A stretch of 64,000 nt of DNA from Zanthoxylum bungeanum. Its lineage: Eukaryota > Streptophyta > Magnoliopsida > Sapindales > Rutaceae. A model generated the notes under the pieces. That model was not told where the DNA came from. It made no database searches and worked only from the letters and a program-made list of their open reading frames with translations. A program made the position numbers and the translations under genes. Positions 11,815 through 22,388 of the stretch are shown piece after piece; the first letter of the stretch is position 1, and every line of letters starts with the position of its first letter. The stretch covers positions 1-64,000 of the forward strand of contig SKCR01035613.1 in NCBI GenBank assembly GCA_019454045.1, read 5' to 3'.

Positions 11815-12024
11815 ATTTTATCATCGCTTAAAATAGTCGACGGTAAATGTACGCCAAATACATAGGTGACACTAAAACTAACATACAACGTCGCTAATAA
11901 GTTCAAAGAAAGATGTTGTTACTTTTAGTGTCGCTTGTTTGTGGCGACGCTAAATGATACATTTAACGATTATTTTTGTGGCGACGCTGAATCATTGGAT
12001 GCTAAATATCCTTTTCTTATAGTG
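11815..12024. mobile_element. CACTA (En/Spm-type) transposon terminus, truncated
   Basis: The right end reads TTTTCTTATAGTG (ending at 12024), the complement of a CACTATAAGAAAA terminus. Internal to it are several copies of a subterminal motif, GTGGCGACGCTRAAT or AGTGTCGC (about 11930-12000), as expected of En/Spm-like transposase-binding repeats. No opposite CACTA end and no transposase are present; the left edge is fused to the truncated H LTR. The call rests on terminal and subterminal motifs alone. Confidence 0.6.
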
Positions 12025-12256
12025 ATTATTATGGTATATTTGCCACACATTAATCAAGTATGAGATTATACTTTATTAAAATCTTTGGGCACCTTCTCCT
12101 TACAAGTCGGTTTTTACTGATAAGTTCTACTTATAGGTTCATAACAAATGGTATCAAAGACAACACCATGTGTCACAGTTGCAATCATATAGTGAAATGG
12201 AGGTGACACCAATATTATAGTTATATTACAAGTGTCGACCAAGACTGGTTAGAAAC
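12025..12256. repeat. Older repeat unit left of solo LTR I
   Basis: The segment 12159-12251 (AACACCATGTGTCACAG ... GGTGACACCAATATTATAG) is repeated in diverged form at 14378-14474, on the other side of solo LTR I. A TGGTATCAAAGAC near 12149 resembles an initiator-Met primer-binding site, which hints at an old LTR/leader junction, but no LTR boundary can be confirmed. Confidence 0.4.
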
Positions 12257-14376
12257 AGTTGGGATATATGCCCTAGAATTTCATATAATGTAAACAGAAT
12301 TATATTTTATGAAATAAAATGATGCATTATTCATTTATCAAAGTATTTGTTTAATATCACATATTGTAAATTATCTCATTTACCATAGATTACTCATGTG
12401 CTTTGAGACTTAGTGTTTGAGTGTCATACACAAGAGGATTTAAGTCTGAAGTTAGTAATTTAAAATAGTCCACATAGAGCAAACAAAGCGGGTACTTTGT
12501 TTATGATTTATCTATAGGTACGGTCCATTATATAATTATATGGCGACCTTGATCCGAGATCATTCATGTGGAGACATGAGAATGAAGACACTTTGTATGA
12601 TGTGATCATATAGATGGAAATGAGTTTCTTATAATATCCGTTAAATAAAGAAATTCATTTCGATCTATTGGATGGTCATATATGGATTGATCTTAATCCT
12701 GAATGTACTATGAACTCCTGCATGGCAGGCTATGTCCTTTGATTTACAAAGGTGAGATTGGTGTAGCAATCCCGGCCAATAGCTACGTACTTTGGAGACA
12801 TGGTTTGGTGTGTAGCTGAGGATGTTTTACATAGATATGGAGTTTACTCCTTCTTACGAGAAGTGGATGAGTATCTTTTTTAAGGGTTGATTCGGTATTT
12901 GAACTGTTAGAGCGCTCAAGTCTTTCTATTACGAATAGAAAGATTAACATTCATAATGGTTATGGATAAATCATTCATTAGAGAATCTATGGTACTTAAG
13001 GTAAAAATAATTAGAGGGATATAATAGATATTATGACCCGGTTCTAATTATGAGATACCCGTGAAGGGCCAATCCGTATGTAATGACTATATCGATGGAC
13101 ACCGAAGTGGTTCGGCTTAATTTATCTATATGCGGCAATGAGAGTGCAGCTTCGGATTTTTAATGGAATAACCCAGAGTTAATAATTCAAAATATTTAAT
13201 TAAGAGCTTAATTAATATTCTGAGATTATTGGAGCTCGGAACCGTAGGTCCATTTGGTCCTCGTGCTGCTCGATATATTATAACATATTAAATATAATTG
13301 GATAGTCCAATTTTATACTCACATATGTAAATAATATTAATATGATTAATAATATTATTTTGTCACACTTGAAATCATATATTAAAGTTTAATATATGGT
13401 ATTTATAATAAATAATTATATGATAATTATTTATTATAAATTATTAAATTATATTATATAATAAAGATATTATTTGTATTTACAAAAATTATTTTTGGAA
13501 GCTTTTGGTTTGAAATGGAAGTTACAACTTTTCAATAAGGAATTAAATCAATTTAATTTTGTAACATTCCATTTTATTATTGTGACATTGAATATAAGAT
13601 TTGGTGTTACAAAATTTTGACAGAAACCCTAGGCTTGGCCGAAATTTGATGCTCAGGAGAGGAAGGGTTTTGTTAATTTTTGAAATTAATAACCCTAAGT
13701 ATAAAATGAAATATGATTTTCTTTTGCCCAAGCCAAGCATTCTAAAACCTAGCCACATTTTCTCTTGTTCTTGGAATTCTCTCAAGAGTTGAGAAAAAGA
13801 AAAAATTAGAACAAAGAAAAACCAAAAGCAAAAAATACTTGTGTGATTTTAATCTCTAAAATGTTTATGGAATTATTATTGTGAGCCTAACCCAAACTAG
13901 TTTCCGTTGGTTGTGAGACATAACACAAAATTCCTTTTGGTATTGAACCAAAATCCCTCTTCATCCTCTTGCACTTTGACCCACGATAGTGAGCATTCTT
14001 TTGCTCACTGCCGCATATAGTTTTGGTGTTACGGAGCTCGGTTCATTTTGTTTTTAATCCAGAAATTTTAGGGAACATTAAGGGGTGTTTTGGGCTGATT
14101 TTTACAGAAAAATCAGACCTGAAACTTAAAGGGAACCGACTCAAATAAGGGTTGATTTAGGTAGTGATTTAGGCGTGTTTCGGGTCCAAAATAGTCCAAA
14201 CTTCCACTACTGTTCGGGGGTTATTCCGGGGCTGAAATTTTGTCTAAAACAGAAGCAAAATCTCAGTGTTGGTGATGGTAACTTTTGGTTTTAAGGAGAG
14301 AATGGCAGAAAAAAATTTATAGTCTGATCCCGGGTGCCTAACATGCTTCCGCTACGCTAGGAAAATGGTTCCTACA
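12257..14376 (+). mobile_element. Solo LTR I (element E family)
   Basis: This 2120-bp block follows the 54541-56847 LTR of copia element E along its length, from GGGATATATGCCCTAGA to GGTTCCTACA. It is flanked by a perfect TSD, GAAAC (12252-12256 and 14377-14381). The first base is A instead of the family T (AGTTGGG against TGTTGGG). A TATAAAAT box at 13700-13707 matches the E promoter position and sets the plus orientation. With no interior between the TSDs it is a recombination-derived solo LTR. Confidence 0.88.
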
Positions 14377-14535
14377 GAAACACCATGTTTCACAGTTTCA
14401 ATCGTACAATGCATAGGTGACGCCAATATTATAGTTGTATTAGTATATAGTGTTCGGTCGGACTAGTTGGATAACACTAAGTAGGGTGACTCTAGTATTA
14501 CAGTGTTTAGCCAAGAGTAGTTGGACTGATATAAA
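14377..14535. repeat. Older repeat units right of solo LTR I
   Basis: 14377-14474 is a diverged copy of 12159-12251, and 14475-14535 looks like a partial third unit (GGGTGACTCTAGTATTACAG, then CCAAGAGTAGTTGGACT). Solo LTR I therefore landed at a junction between tandem units about 95 bp long. Confidence 0.5.
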
Positions 14536-15504
14536 ATCTAGCTTTTTAAGGATTAGTTCTACCCATATGTTCATAATATATCTCCACTATTTATTTATTT
14601 ATTTATATTAATAACTCTTAAATTATTAATTAATTATTTATTGAGTACATATTTTATTTTTAAAATTTTTAAGGGAAATTTACCCATTAACTTTTTTTAT
14701 TCTCAAAATTAATTAACCCAATTTTGAAAATATAATTTTATCGACCAAAAAAAAAATTTTCGGACCAGACTACCCCCATAAATTGAATTAGAGAACATAA
14801 ACCTTCAACAAAAAATCCAAACCAAATCACTACATAATCTTCCAATTTCTCCATAAATATATGATAAATTCATCAAAAATACAATTATAAAAAGATATAA
14901 TAATCTATCATTAGTTGAGAAACTTAATATGATGAAATAAGCTAAAATTGAAGTTAATTTGTGAAAAAAATTATTTTCAAAAAAATATTACAAACTAGTG
15001 ACAGTTTTTGGTGCCTGAGCTCTCGTGCAGTATAATGCCATAGTGTGAGCCAAAGCAAGCGCCCAGGGTCCCAATGGGCACCTAGGGCTTTAGTGGGTGC
15101 TTGCATAAGCGTCCGAGGCCCCAGTGGGCGACGATATAGGTGCCCAGGACAACAGCAAGCGCTCAAGTAGGCATCCAAAGCCCCTGAGAGTGTGGGCGCC
15201 TGAAACCGGGCCCTATATGGGTTACAATTTGGGTTTAGATTAGTTTATTCGTTTGACTAGATTCGCTATAAAGCGATTATGGATTTGAAAAAATATATTC
15301 GTTTAATAAATGAGTTAATTCGATTCGTTTATTAAAAGAATCGAAAATAAATTTAAGCTTATTGATTCATTTATCTGTTTAGAATTTGTTTTATTATTTT
15401 CATTTACTAGTTGTTGTTATTTTTCAACTAAGATTTGAGAAGTTATTGCCAATTATCACAGAAAAATAACATTATCTATATTTGGTGAGCCATTTTTAGT
15501 AAAT
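14536..15504. other. Anonymous DNA with a GC-rich degenerate repeat patch
   Basis: No gene is recognised. From about 15010 to 15220 the otherwise AT-rich DNA turns GC-rich and contains several degenerate copies of a GCGCCCAGGGYCCCAATGGG-type motif (for example near 15058, 15108 and 15140). The rest is AT-rich with no recognisable terminus. Confidence 0.35.
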
Positions 15505-15981
15505 TATAACACCCCGCCAGAGGCAGAATGCTATCGGCAGGAGACAGGATTGACCCATCTCCATAAGCCTCTAAATTTACGAGAATCTGGTATGATGTAT
15601 CCTAAAACTGGACATCATGGATTACAGTCCAGCATCAAACTGACCAAAATAAACATCACATATCAAAAGGACCTCAGGTCCACACAAAACACATCAAATC
15701 ATATCCTAAGGGCTCTGTGCCCATATCATCTATCAACACTCAAGGGCTATACCCACAACATCATAAGAAATCAAAACATTTACTCAATATTTACAAACAA
15801 TGTTCTCAGCACGATAAATAAAATATTAATCACAAATCCTACACTTTCTAAAGCATATCCTAGGACAATTCCGAGGGTGACTGCTGGTTGGGTGATCCGT
15901 GTCTCGAGCATGACTTCCAAAGCTGAAATGGTTGACCCAACGGGTAGCCAACCTGCAAAACTATCAAACTGATTTGGTGTG
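15505..15981 (-). repeat. Element C 3' LTR, distal part
   Basis: It begins TATAACACCCCGCCAGAGG, against TGTAACACCCCGCC in the other C LTR at 42063, so the terminal TG has become TA. The downstream text (GATTGACCCATCTCCATAAG, CCTCAGGTCCACACAAAACA) matches 52040-52230. It is cut at 15981 by element A and resumes at 24886. The open stretches here carry no protein motif. Confidence 0.8.
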
Positions 15982-16584
15982 TGTGGGAACACAGAAACTG
16001 GGCGACGCATGCTGTCCCGGGCTCGCAGCCCGGTCGGGAGTACGGAATAGCCACGTGGGACTAAACCGGAGAATAATGGAGTCGCCACCCGGTTGTGAAC
16101 CGGGAAAAGAGATTTAAGGCCGCACTCACCCCTCGCAAGGGAAGACCTCAAACCGTTGGGTTCGAAATGGTCCCTTACTTGTGCCACTTGTAATGAAAGG
16201 ATTTATATAATAATTAATCAGGCTTAAGTAACACTTATTTCTAAGAATATCATGCTTCTACATTCACACACATACATCAACAAGTTCATCTAAATTTATA
16301 TGTAACACATATTTGAATTTGCATACAGCCTATTTGCATGTAATCTATGTCTCAATTTGCATACATAAGGATTATCATACGGCAATCATACAAGTTAATT
16401 AACGCATTGGTAGACACAGAAGCGCAAACAAATAGCATTCTTACTAGCATGCATATTAAGAAGAGATATTTAAGCGCATAACAGAAATAGACAACTAGAG
16501 GGGTAATACAAATGCATAACATAGAAAAAGGGTAACTATATGCTAAGATGGACATGTCGTAATGTGATGCAAGAGGATCTGTTT

Positions 16585-16870
16585 GCCGTGTGCGTTCGTG
16601 CAGCGTTCGTAGACGCGTTCGAACGGTAAACAGAATGTTCTCGTTCGTATGGCGTTTGATAACGCGTTCGAACGGAAATGAAACAGAATGCTCACGTTCG
16701 TATGGCGTTTGTTAACGCGTTCGAATAGAAATGAAACAGAATGCTCACGTTCGTATGGCGTTCGTGAACGCGTTCGAACAGAAATGAGACCTGATGCATG
16801 ATAAGGCAAAATGCATACGCGTTCGAGTTGCGTTTGTAAACGCGTTCAAACGGGAACAGACCTGATGCAT
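16585..16870. repeat. 53-bp tandem cluster with GCGTTCGAACG palindromes
   Basis: CGTTCGTATGGCG recurs at 16642, 16695 and 16748, giving a 53-bp period, each followed by a GCGTTCGAACG-type palindrome and a GAAATGAAACAGAATGCTCA-like spacer; further diverged units flank them. The same cluster is in the other LTR at about 22990-23265. CpG density is well above that of the surroundings. Confidence 0.8.
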
Positions 16871-16899
16871 GAAATGGGACGCGATACATAAACAACAAA

Positions 16900-17390
16900 A
16901 TAAAGGGGCGTGGCGAAGTACTTCCGTAAATGTGGCCTTTTGGGGCTATTGGTCTCTCAAAGAGAGGACCTTTATACCAACATACTAAGCCCATGCGCGT
17001 CACATCACAACACATGAAATAAAGACAATAAAAGTGTAGGACTCCGTATGCCCAATTGAACGTACATTCAACCCAAACACAATTCGTCCAGCGCGGTGAA
17101 GTAGTGTCACAAAGGTGGCCTTTTAGGCTCTTCGTCTCTCAAATAGAGGACCTTTGGACTAACTCACTAAGCCCATGCGCTCGATCGCATCATACACACA
17201 AAATAAAGCCAATCATATCAAACTAAGTATGCCCGATTGAACACATCTTACATCCAATCCGAACACACATCAACCGGCGCGGGCAAAGCATCGTGGTAAA
17301 GGGTTTTAACCCCTCCCCATAAGGGATCTTTCATTCCACTTACCAAGCTCATGCGTTCGATTGAATCATGCATAAATAAACAACATACAG
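16900..17390. repeat. Three ~185-bp modules in the element A LTR
   Basis: Modules near 16902, 17087 and 17272 each contain GGCG-like bases, AAAGGTGGCCTTTTRGG or AAAGGGTTTTAACCCC, an inverted repeat (GGTCTCTCAAAGAGAGGACC, or a weaker one in the third) and AAGCYCATGCGYTCGAT. The counterparts in the right LTR lie at about 23310-23790. Confidence 0.7.
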
Positions 17391-18479
17391 AATTCAAGTG
17401 ATGAAAAATAAATAAATAAATCAACGCAATATGAAACAAGAGAATGTGTCGTTTCCTCTGTATTTTTCTGCTTACTGTTTCAGGTCTTGTTTTGGTGTTT
17501 TAGGCTACTGTTTTTGACGTAGTTTTACCGCTGTTTTAAGGTGATGTTGGGCTGCTGTGTTTGGTGTGATTTTCGGTGATGTGTGGCTGTTTATGGGGCT
17601 GGTTTTTCGGTGATGTGTAGGGGCCGTTTTTTTGTTTGTTTTATGGTTTAGGGCGTGAGGCAGGCTTCTTGTGGGCTGACGAGTGGGGCTAGGTGCTGAA
17701 TGAATTTGATGCGCTGTTGCTTTGAGTGCGTGAGGCTAGGGTTAGTGGCTGGTTTTGTGAGTGCGTGAGGAGGTGTTGGCTTGGGGTTATTTTCTTTCTC
17801 TTGTGATTTGTGTGTATCTTATGTGTATGAGCTAGCGGAGTGCATGTCTTGGTTAGGGGTTGTTTATATAGAGAAGGGTTAGGGCTTCACAAGGAAAGGG
17901 ATTTTGCTAATTAAAGAAGGATTTTGATTTGGTGTGGGATAAGGGAAGTCAAAGATTGAGGGGGGACAAATCTTGGCTAGATAGGGAAGGTTGAATATTT
18001 AGTTTATGTTGATTAGGCATACAATATTTTAAGTTTGGGAATAATATATTGGTTGATTGATTTTAACTTGGTATGATTATATTTGATTGGTTTAGATTAG
18101 GTATGATTATATTTTATGTTTTATTTAATTGGTAAATGATTAAATATTTTATTTAGTTAACATTTAATTTAATTAATATTTAATTTAATTGGGATGTGTC
18201 TTATGGGCTTGGTGGGCTAATTGGGCTTAGGTTGAGGCTAGCAGCAAAACCAGAATTACCGACACCGTTCGAACGCTTCCTCAAACGCGACACAAACACC
18301 CGCAATCTGTTTGCCGTTCGAACGCATACACGAACACATCACGAACGAAAACAGTGAACCTTGTTTATTCTGAATTTCCCCTTCCGATATCCGTTTTCCC
18401 CGGCTTCCGTGACTCAAAAGGTAGTGCCTCCAAATGAGACTCATCATCGGGTTTCACATGCAAAAATACAATGCCTACA

Positions 18480-18494
18480 GTCGCCCCCACTTTG
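18480..18494 (-). other. Element A polypurine tract
   Basis: The minus strand reads AAAGTGGGGGCGAC immediately before the TGTAGGCATTG start of the 3' LTR. A purine tract at this point primes plus-strand DNA synthesis. Confidence 0.85.
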
Positions 18495-18599
18495 ATGGAA
18501 CTTGTGCAGTGTGTGACTTTGAACAATCCTATCAAACTCATGCAATGCATTTCTACTTACCTGGCTCGCCAGCTGTCACTTGACTTACCTTGTGTTGAG

Positions 18600-19545
18600 T
18601 TGATTTAGGTGGTGAGGTGCTGCGACCCCTGGTTCATTCCCGAACCGTGCTCCATTTTTGGAGTTCCATCTTCAGCATTTGTTGTGTGTGTGCTCCATTC
18701 TGGAGCGCCATTTTCGGCATTTGTTATCCTGAGATTCTTTGACCTTTGGGCTTTAATCCCGAACTGCGTTGAGATAGAGTTTTCTTCTCCTGTGCTTTAT
18801 TCCCGAACTGTGTAGAGATATGGCTTTATTCCCCCGATCTGAGCTGACTGTGGGCTTTGTTCCTGAATTGTGTTAGATGTGGGCTTTATTCCCTGATCTG
18901 AGCTGACTGTGGGCTTTGTTCATGAATTGTGTTAGATGTGGGCTTTATTCCCTGATCTGAGCTGATTGTGGGCTTTGTTCCTCAATTGTGTTAGATGTGG
19001 GCTTTATTCCCTGATCTGAGCTGACTGTGGGCTTTGTTCATGAATTGTGTTAGATGTGAGCTTTATTCCCCTGGGCCTTGTTCCCGAACTGCTTTGAAAG
19101 TGGGCTTTATTCCTCTGGGCTTTATTCCCAAGCTATGTTAAGATAGAGCTTTATTCCTCTGGGCTGTATTCCCGGAATGTACTGAGAGAGAGTTTTATTC
19201 TCCTGGGCTGTATTCCCGAACCGTGCTGAGAGAGAGCTTTATTCTCCTGGGATGTATTCCCGAACTGTGCTGTATGTGGGCTTTATCCCCGATCTGATAC
19301 TGATGTGGGCCTCGGCCCTAAACTGATATTGATATGGGCCTCGCCCCCAGACTGATACTGATATGGGCCTCAACCCTGGGACTCGTCCCTAAGCTACTGA
19401 TAATGACGTGGGCCTCGCCCTCCAGATTTCATATCCGGCAAGACTGATGTTGATGCTAATGTGGGCCTCGCCCCCCAGAGTGCCATACCCGAAACTCAAA
19501 CTCAAATGGGCCTCAACCCTGGAATCATTACCTGAATCCGATACT
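18600..19545. repeat. Element A 3' tandem arrays
   Basis: There are two successive arrays. About 18640-19280 is built on a GGGCTTTATTCCC core with a ~59-bp higher unit clear from 18841 to 19060 (GAGCTGACTGTGGGCTTTG repeated). About 19280-19545 is built on a GGGCCTCGCCCC core with ACTGATACTGATATGG-type spacers. Tandem repeats just upstream of the 3' LTR are a known hallmark of Tat-lineage plant gypsy elements. Open reading stretches here are repeat artefacts. Confidence 0.85.
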
Positions 19546-20156
19546 GTGCTTTTTACCGTTTCTGATTAGCTTGTTCTTTGCCGCTTTCTTTTTTATTCTT
19601 TAAAACCTGTGAACACAAAATAAAACAAACACAAAAGGATGCAAAATGTGTTACGTGTATGCATGCATGAATGTTCCTATCCCGTCGGGTTAGCTCTTCT
19701 GCCAATTCTCTTGGTGACTGCTCAGTCTTCCTTTCCTCAGGCAAGCCACCGCTTCAATCTGTCTACGCTGATCGGCTTGGTGAACTAATTCCCTTCCAAG
19801 TCTGATATTCTCACTGCCCCCATTTCCCAATTTCAGAATGGCCATCTTATCTTTTCTGCTTGTTTATTCGAGGATTCCCCTTGTTCTAAACATCACTGAA
19901 TTTTATAGTACCCCGGTTGAATGCTTTTCTCAAATGTACTCATATTGCGGAAGAGATTCAGCGAAATGGACGTCTTTATTATCATTTAAGAAAATGGTTC
20001 GAACAAATAGACAAAATCAATGTCTTTTAAAAATGCAGGATCAAATAAACTAGGAGGAATAACTTCATTAATCGGAGTATTGCTTTCTTCTCTGGCCTAT
20101 GGTTCTTCATTGTTATCCCTTATCTTAATGCAAGAAACCTGGGTGGTTGAGTGGCT
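19546..20156 (-). other. Element A region between gag and tandem array
   Basis: It contains a short minus-strand segment (about 19745-19570) with EERKTEQSPRELAEEL, followed by a pyrimidine-rich TTTGTGTTCACAG and then GTTTTAAAG. The same arrangement recurs in element B at about 34480-34310, so it is a conserved family feature. A splice acceptor is suggested but not proven; a matching donor would give an intron of only about 48 nt. The remainder, 19750-20156, is non-coding where pol would be expected. Confidence 0.5.
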
Positions 20157-21363
20157 TTATGGTTGAGGGTTCATGTGTGTGTTGGGTTGTTCTTTTTTTG
20201 GATTGGGTATTTTATGGGAGTCAATGAGGTTTTGGACCTCATGCCTAAGGCGGGTACAATTGTCGGTGTCATGGCCTTTTTCTTGATGGAAGTGACAATA
20301 CTGGTTTAGGTTGAGGTATGGTGGCACAGGGTTCGGAAATGGCCTAGGTTCCAAAGGTTTTAGAAGTCCTTGCATTTTCAGCTTTTCAAATACATTTGAC
20401 AAAGGCCTACCAAGATTGGAGAATCGTCTGTTCTTGACGGTAGCGACCTCGGCAGTAGCGGGTTTGGTCTCAGAAGGCCCCCCAAAAGTTCTTCTATTAT
20501 AGCCATAAAACTTTCTATTTTCAGCCTCTTCTTCTTCAATATCCATGACAGTTTCCCTCAACTGTCGAAAATCAGAAATCATCGAAGTCATCCTCATCAG
20601 CTTACTATAAATAGAGGGCTTGGTGCCCTTGATGATCATTTTGATTTGGTCCTTCTCTGAGGGCCGAGTCTGCATTTTCAAAAGCTGGCTTCTCCAGCGA
20701 TCCACATACTCTTTGAAACTTTCCTCTGGCTTCTGCTTAGTGTTCTCCAAATCACGGAGTGACAAGTCAATCTCTAAGTCCGTAACATACTGCTTCAGAA
20801 AGGCATCAGCTAGTTCCTTCCAATCTTCCTTAAGCTTCTTCTCAAGGCTATGATACCAAACCACAGGTGCCCCCTCGAGTGACATCCCAAACATCTTTTG
20901 GACTTAGCGCTGTGATAGGCCCATTGAACTCATGAGTGAGACATATTGCTGCAGATGGACCCTCGGGTCTCCGTTCCCATTAAACTTGGCCATGTCGGGC
21001 ATTTTAAACTGAGCTGGCAGCTGTTCTCCGAAGGTCATTGCCTCATAATCTAGCAAATCCTCGTTCTTACCCCTCATTTTGCGGGTAACTATTTCAACCT
21101 GATCCCGAAGCTTCTGAAATTCTGCCTGAGACCCAATCACTCTGCCTGTTGCATATTCTGCCATGTCATCATCAAAAGTGGGGACATCATCCCCCAACCC
21201 ATTCGAAGGCTCATCACGCCTCACATTCTCAGAATTCCCCCGGCATGGGGCACACAGCCATATTTGTCATGGTAGTAGTCAAGGCTTGCAACTGTTCAGT
21301 AATCTTGGCGAAGCCATTTTCCAACTGATCTATCCGGGATACCTCAATATCTGATTCACTCAT
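20157..21363 (-). pseudogene. gag: Tat/Ogre-type gag, broken
   Basis: It starts at ATG 21363 with MSESDIEVSRIDQLE. A stop and frameshift occur near 21230. The next frame (21224-20907) contains FKMPDMAKFNGNGDPRVHL, the entry to the retrotransposon gag domain. A TAA at 20906-20904 interrupts it, and the same frame resumes with MFGMSLEGAPVVWYHSL and a predicted helical capsid-like part to about residue 120 of that segment. Near the end is YCHFHQEKGHDTDNC, the C-x2-H-x5-H-x4-C finger used by Tat gags in place of the usual CCHC knuckle. Gag forms the virus-like particle and packages element RNA. With at least two lesions it cannot give one full protein. No protease follows. Confidence 0.85.
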
Positions 21364-22367
21364 GTCTGTTCTCAGTATTTTGGTAAGTCTTCCCCCTTTT
21401 TCTAACCCAACGGGAATCTATGATGGCTTTTAGAACACAAGGGTTAACATGATGTATGTAAGCATGGGGTGCATGAGATGCATTTAACATATATAACATA
21501 CTAAATCAACTAAAATTTTCAAACAAGTCGGCCCATTATCATTTTAGAAGCTTTTGGGCTAACTGTCATAGGAATGAACTCGTCCCAGTTTAAATGGCCC
21601 AACGAGTTCACATCTCATGACAAATGGTCCAAATGGATCCAAACGATGATGTTCCCAAGCACAAGCATAAAAGATAATGCAAACACAAAGTAATAATTTC
21701 TACGGAATGGCCCATCAACATTTCAGAAGCTTTGGGCCTAAAAGTCATAAGGTACGAACTTGCCCCAGTTTAAATGGCCCAGCAAGCCCCCATTTCTGAC
21801 ATAGTCCAACTGCAAGCCAAATGAGGATGGTCCATAAGCACATATTCAAGGAAATAATTGTTGTTTTAGCCAACCCGGTCTATGGGTGGGTTAGCAAGAG
21901 TATAGACAAAGGCTCTCACCGGGCGAAGGATGGCCCACAACTAGGTCTCCCCACTCAAGGGTTCGAGCAACCAAGTGAGCGCACCCCTTTTTATACACTA
22001 AGGTACGTGCCAATGAGCTATGGTGTGTGACGGACTGTCAAATGGATTTCCCGTTGTAGATTCCCCAGAGGGAAGGTGGATCGAGGCTCACTTAAATACC
22101 CAAGCCTCTTAGGCTCTTATCGCTTGGTGTGAGGAATAAACAACGAGTCCTCCAAATTAGTCCATCACAATAGGCTACGAGTAGATGGCTATCTAGGTGT
22201 CTTCACAGCTTTTCCTTCTAGAAAGGTAGTGAATAAAGAAAGACACCAAACCATTACCTAGCCTCAAAATGCCTTTGATTAAACCCTCACTTTATCCACC
22301 ATAGACACGGTCAATTAAAACATAAATCCAAAACATCACAAGTCAATATTTCGGGGCCGATTCTCTA
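21364..22367 (-). other. Element A untranslated leader
   Basis: No gene is seen. A ~180-bp duplication is visible: CGGCCCATTATCATTTTAGA at 21531 and ATGGCCCATCAACATTTCAGA at 21711, each followed by CCCAGTTTAAATGGCCCA. Element B carries the same pair at about 34780-35045. The block 21930-22250 matches B 35150-35450. Confidence 0.7.
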
Positions 22368-22385
22368 TCCCCAGTGGAGTCGCCA
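22368..22385 (-). other. Element A primer-binding site
   Basis: The minus strand reads TGGCGACTCCACTGGGGA, three bases (GTC) after the end of the 5' LTR. This form is used by Ogre/Tat-type plant elements and is reported there as tRNA-Arg-like; I could not check the tRNA. It differs from the initiator-Met sites of C, D and E. Confidence 0.8.
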
Positions 22386-22388
22386 GAC

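Larger units (their letters stand above)
15982..18479 (-). repeat. Element A 3' LTR
   Basis: The LTR is nearly co-linear with 22389-24880. A minus-strand TATA box (TATATAAA, plus-strand 17863-17870) marks the promoter. Downstream of it, in the transcribed part, lie three ~185-bp modules with hairpins (16900-17390) and a 53-bp CpG-rich tandem cluster (16585-16870). The upstream (U3) end at 18240-18340 again carries CCGTTCGAACG motifs. No gene is encoded. Confidence 0.9.

Noticed and set aside
15780..16187. 135-codon minus-strand frame crossing the A/C boundary
   Set aside because: It spans a TSD between two different elements, so it cannot be an ancestral gene; it is a chance fusion.
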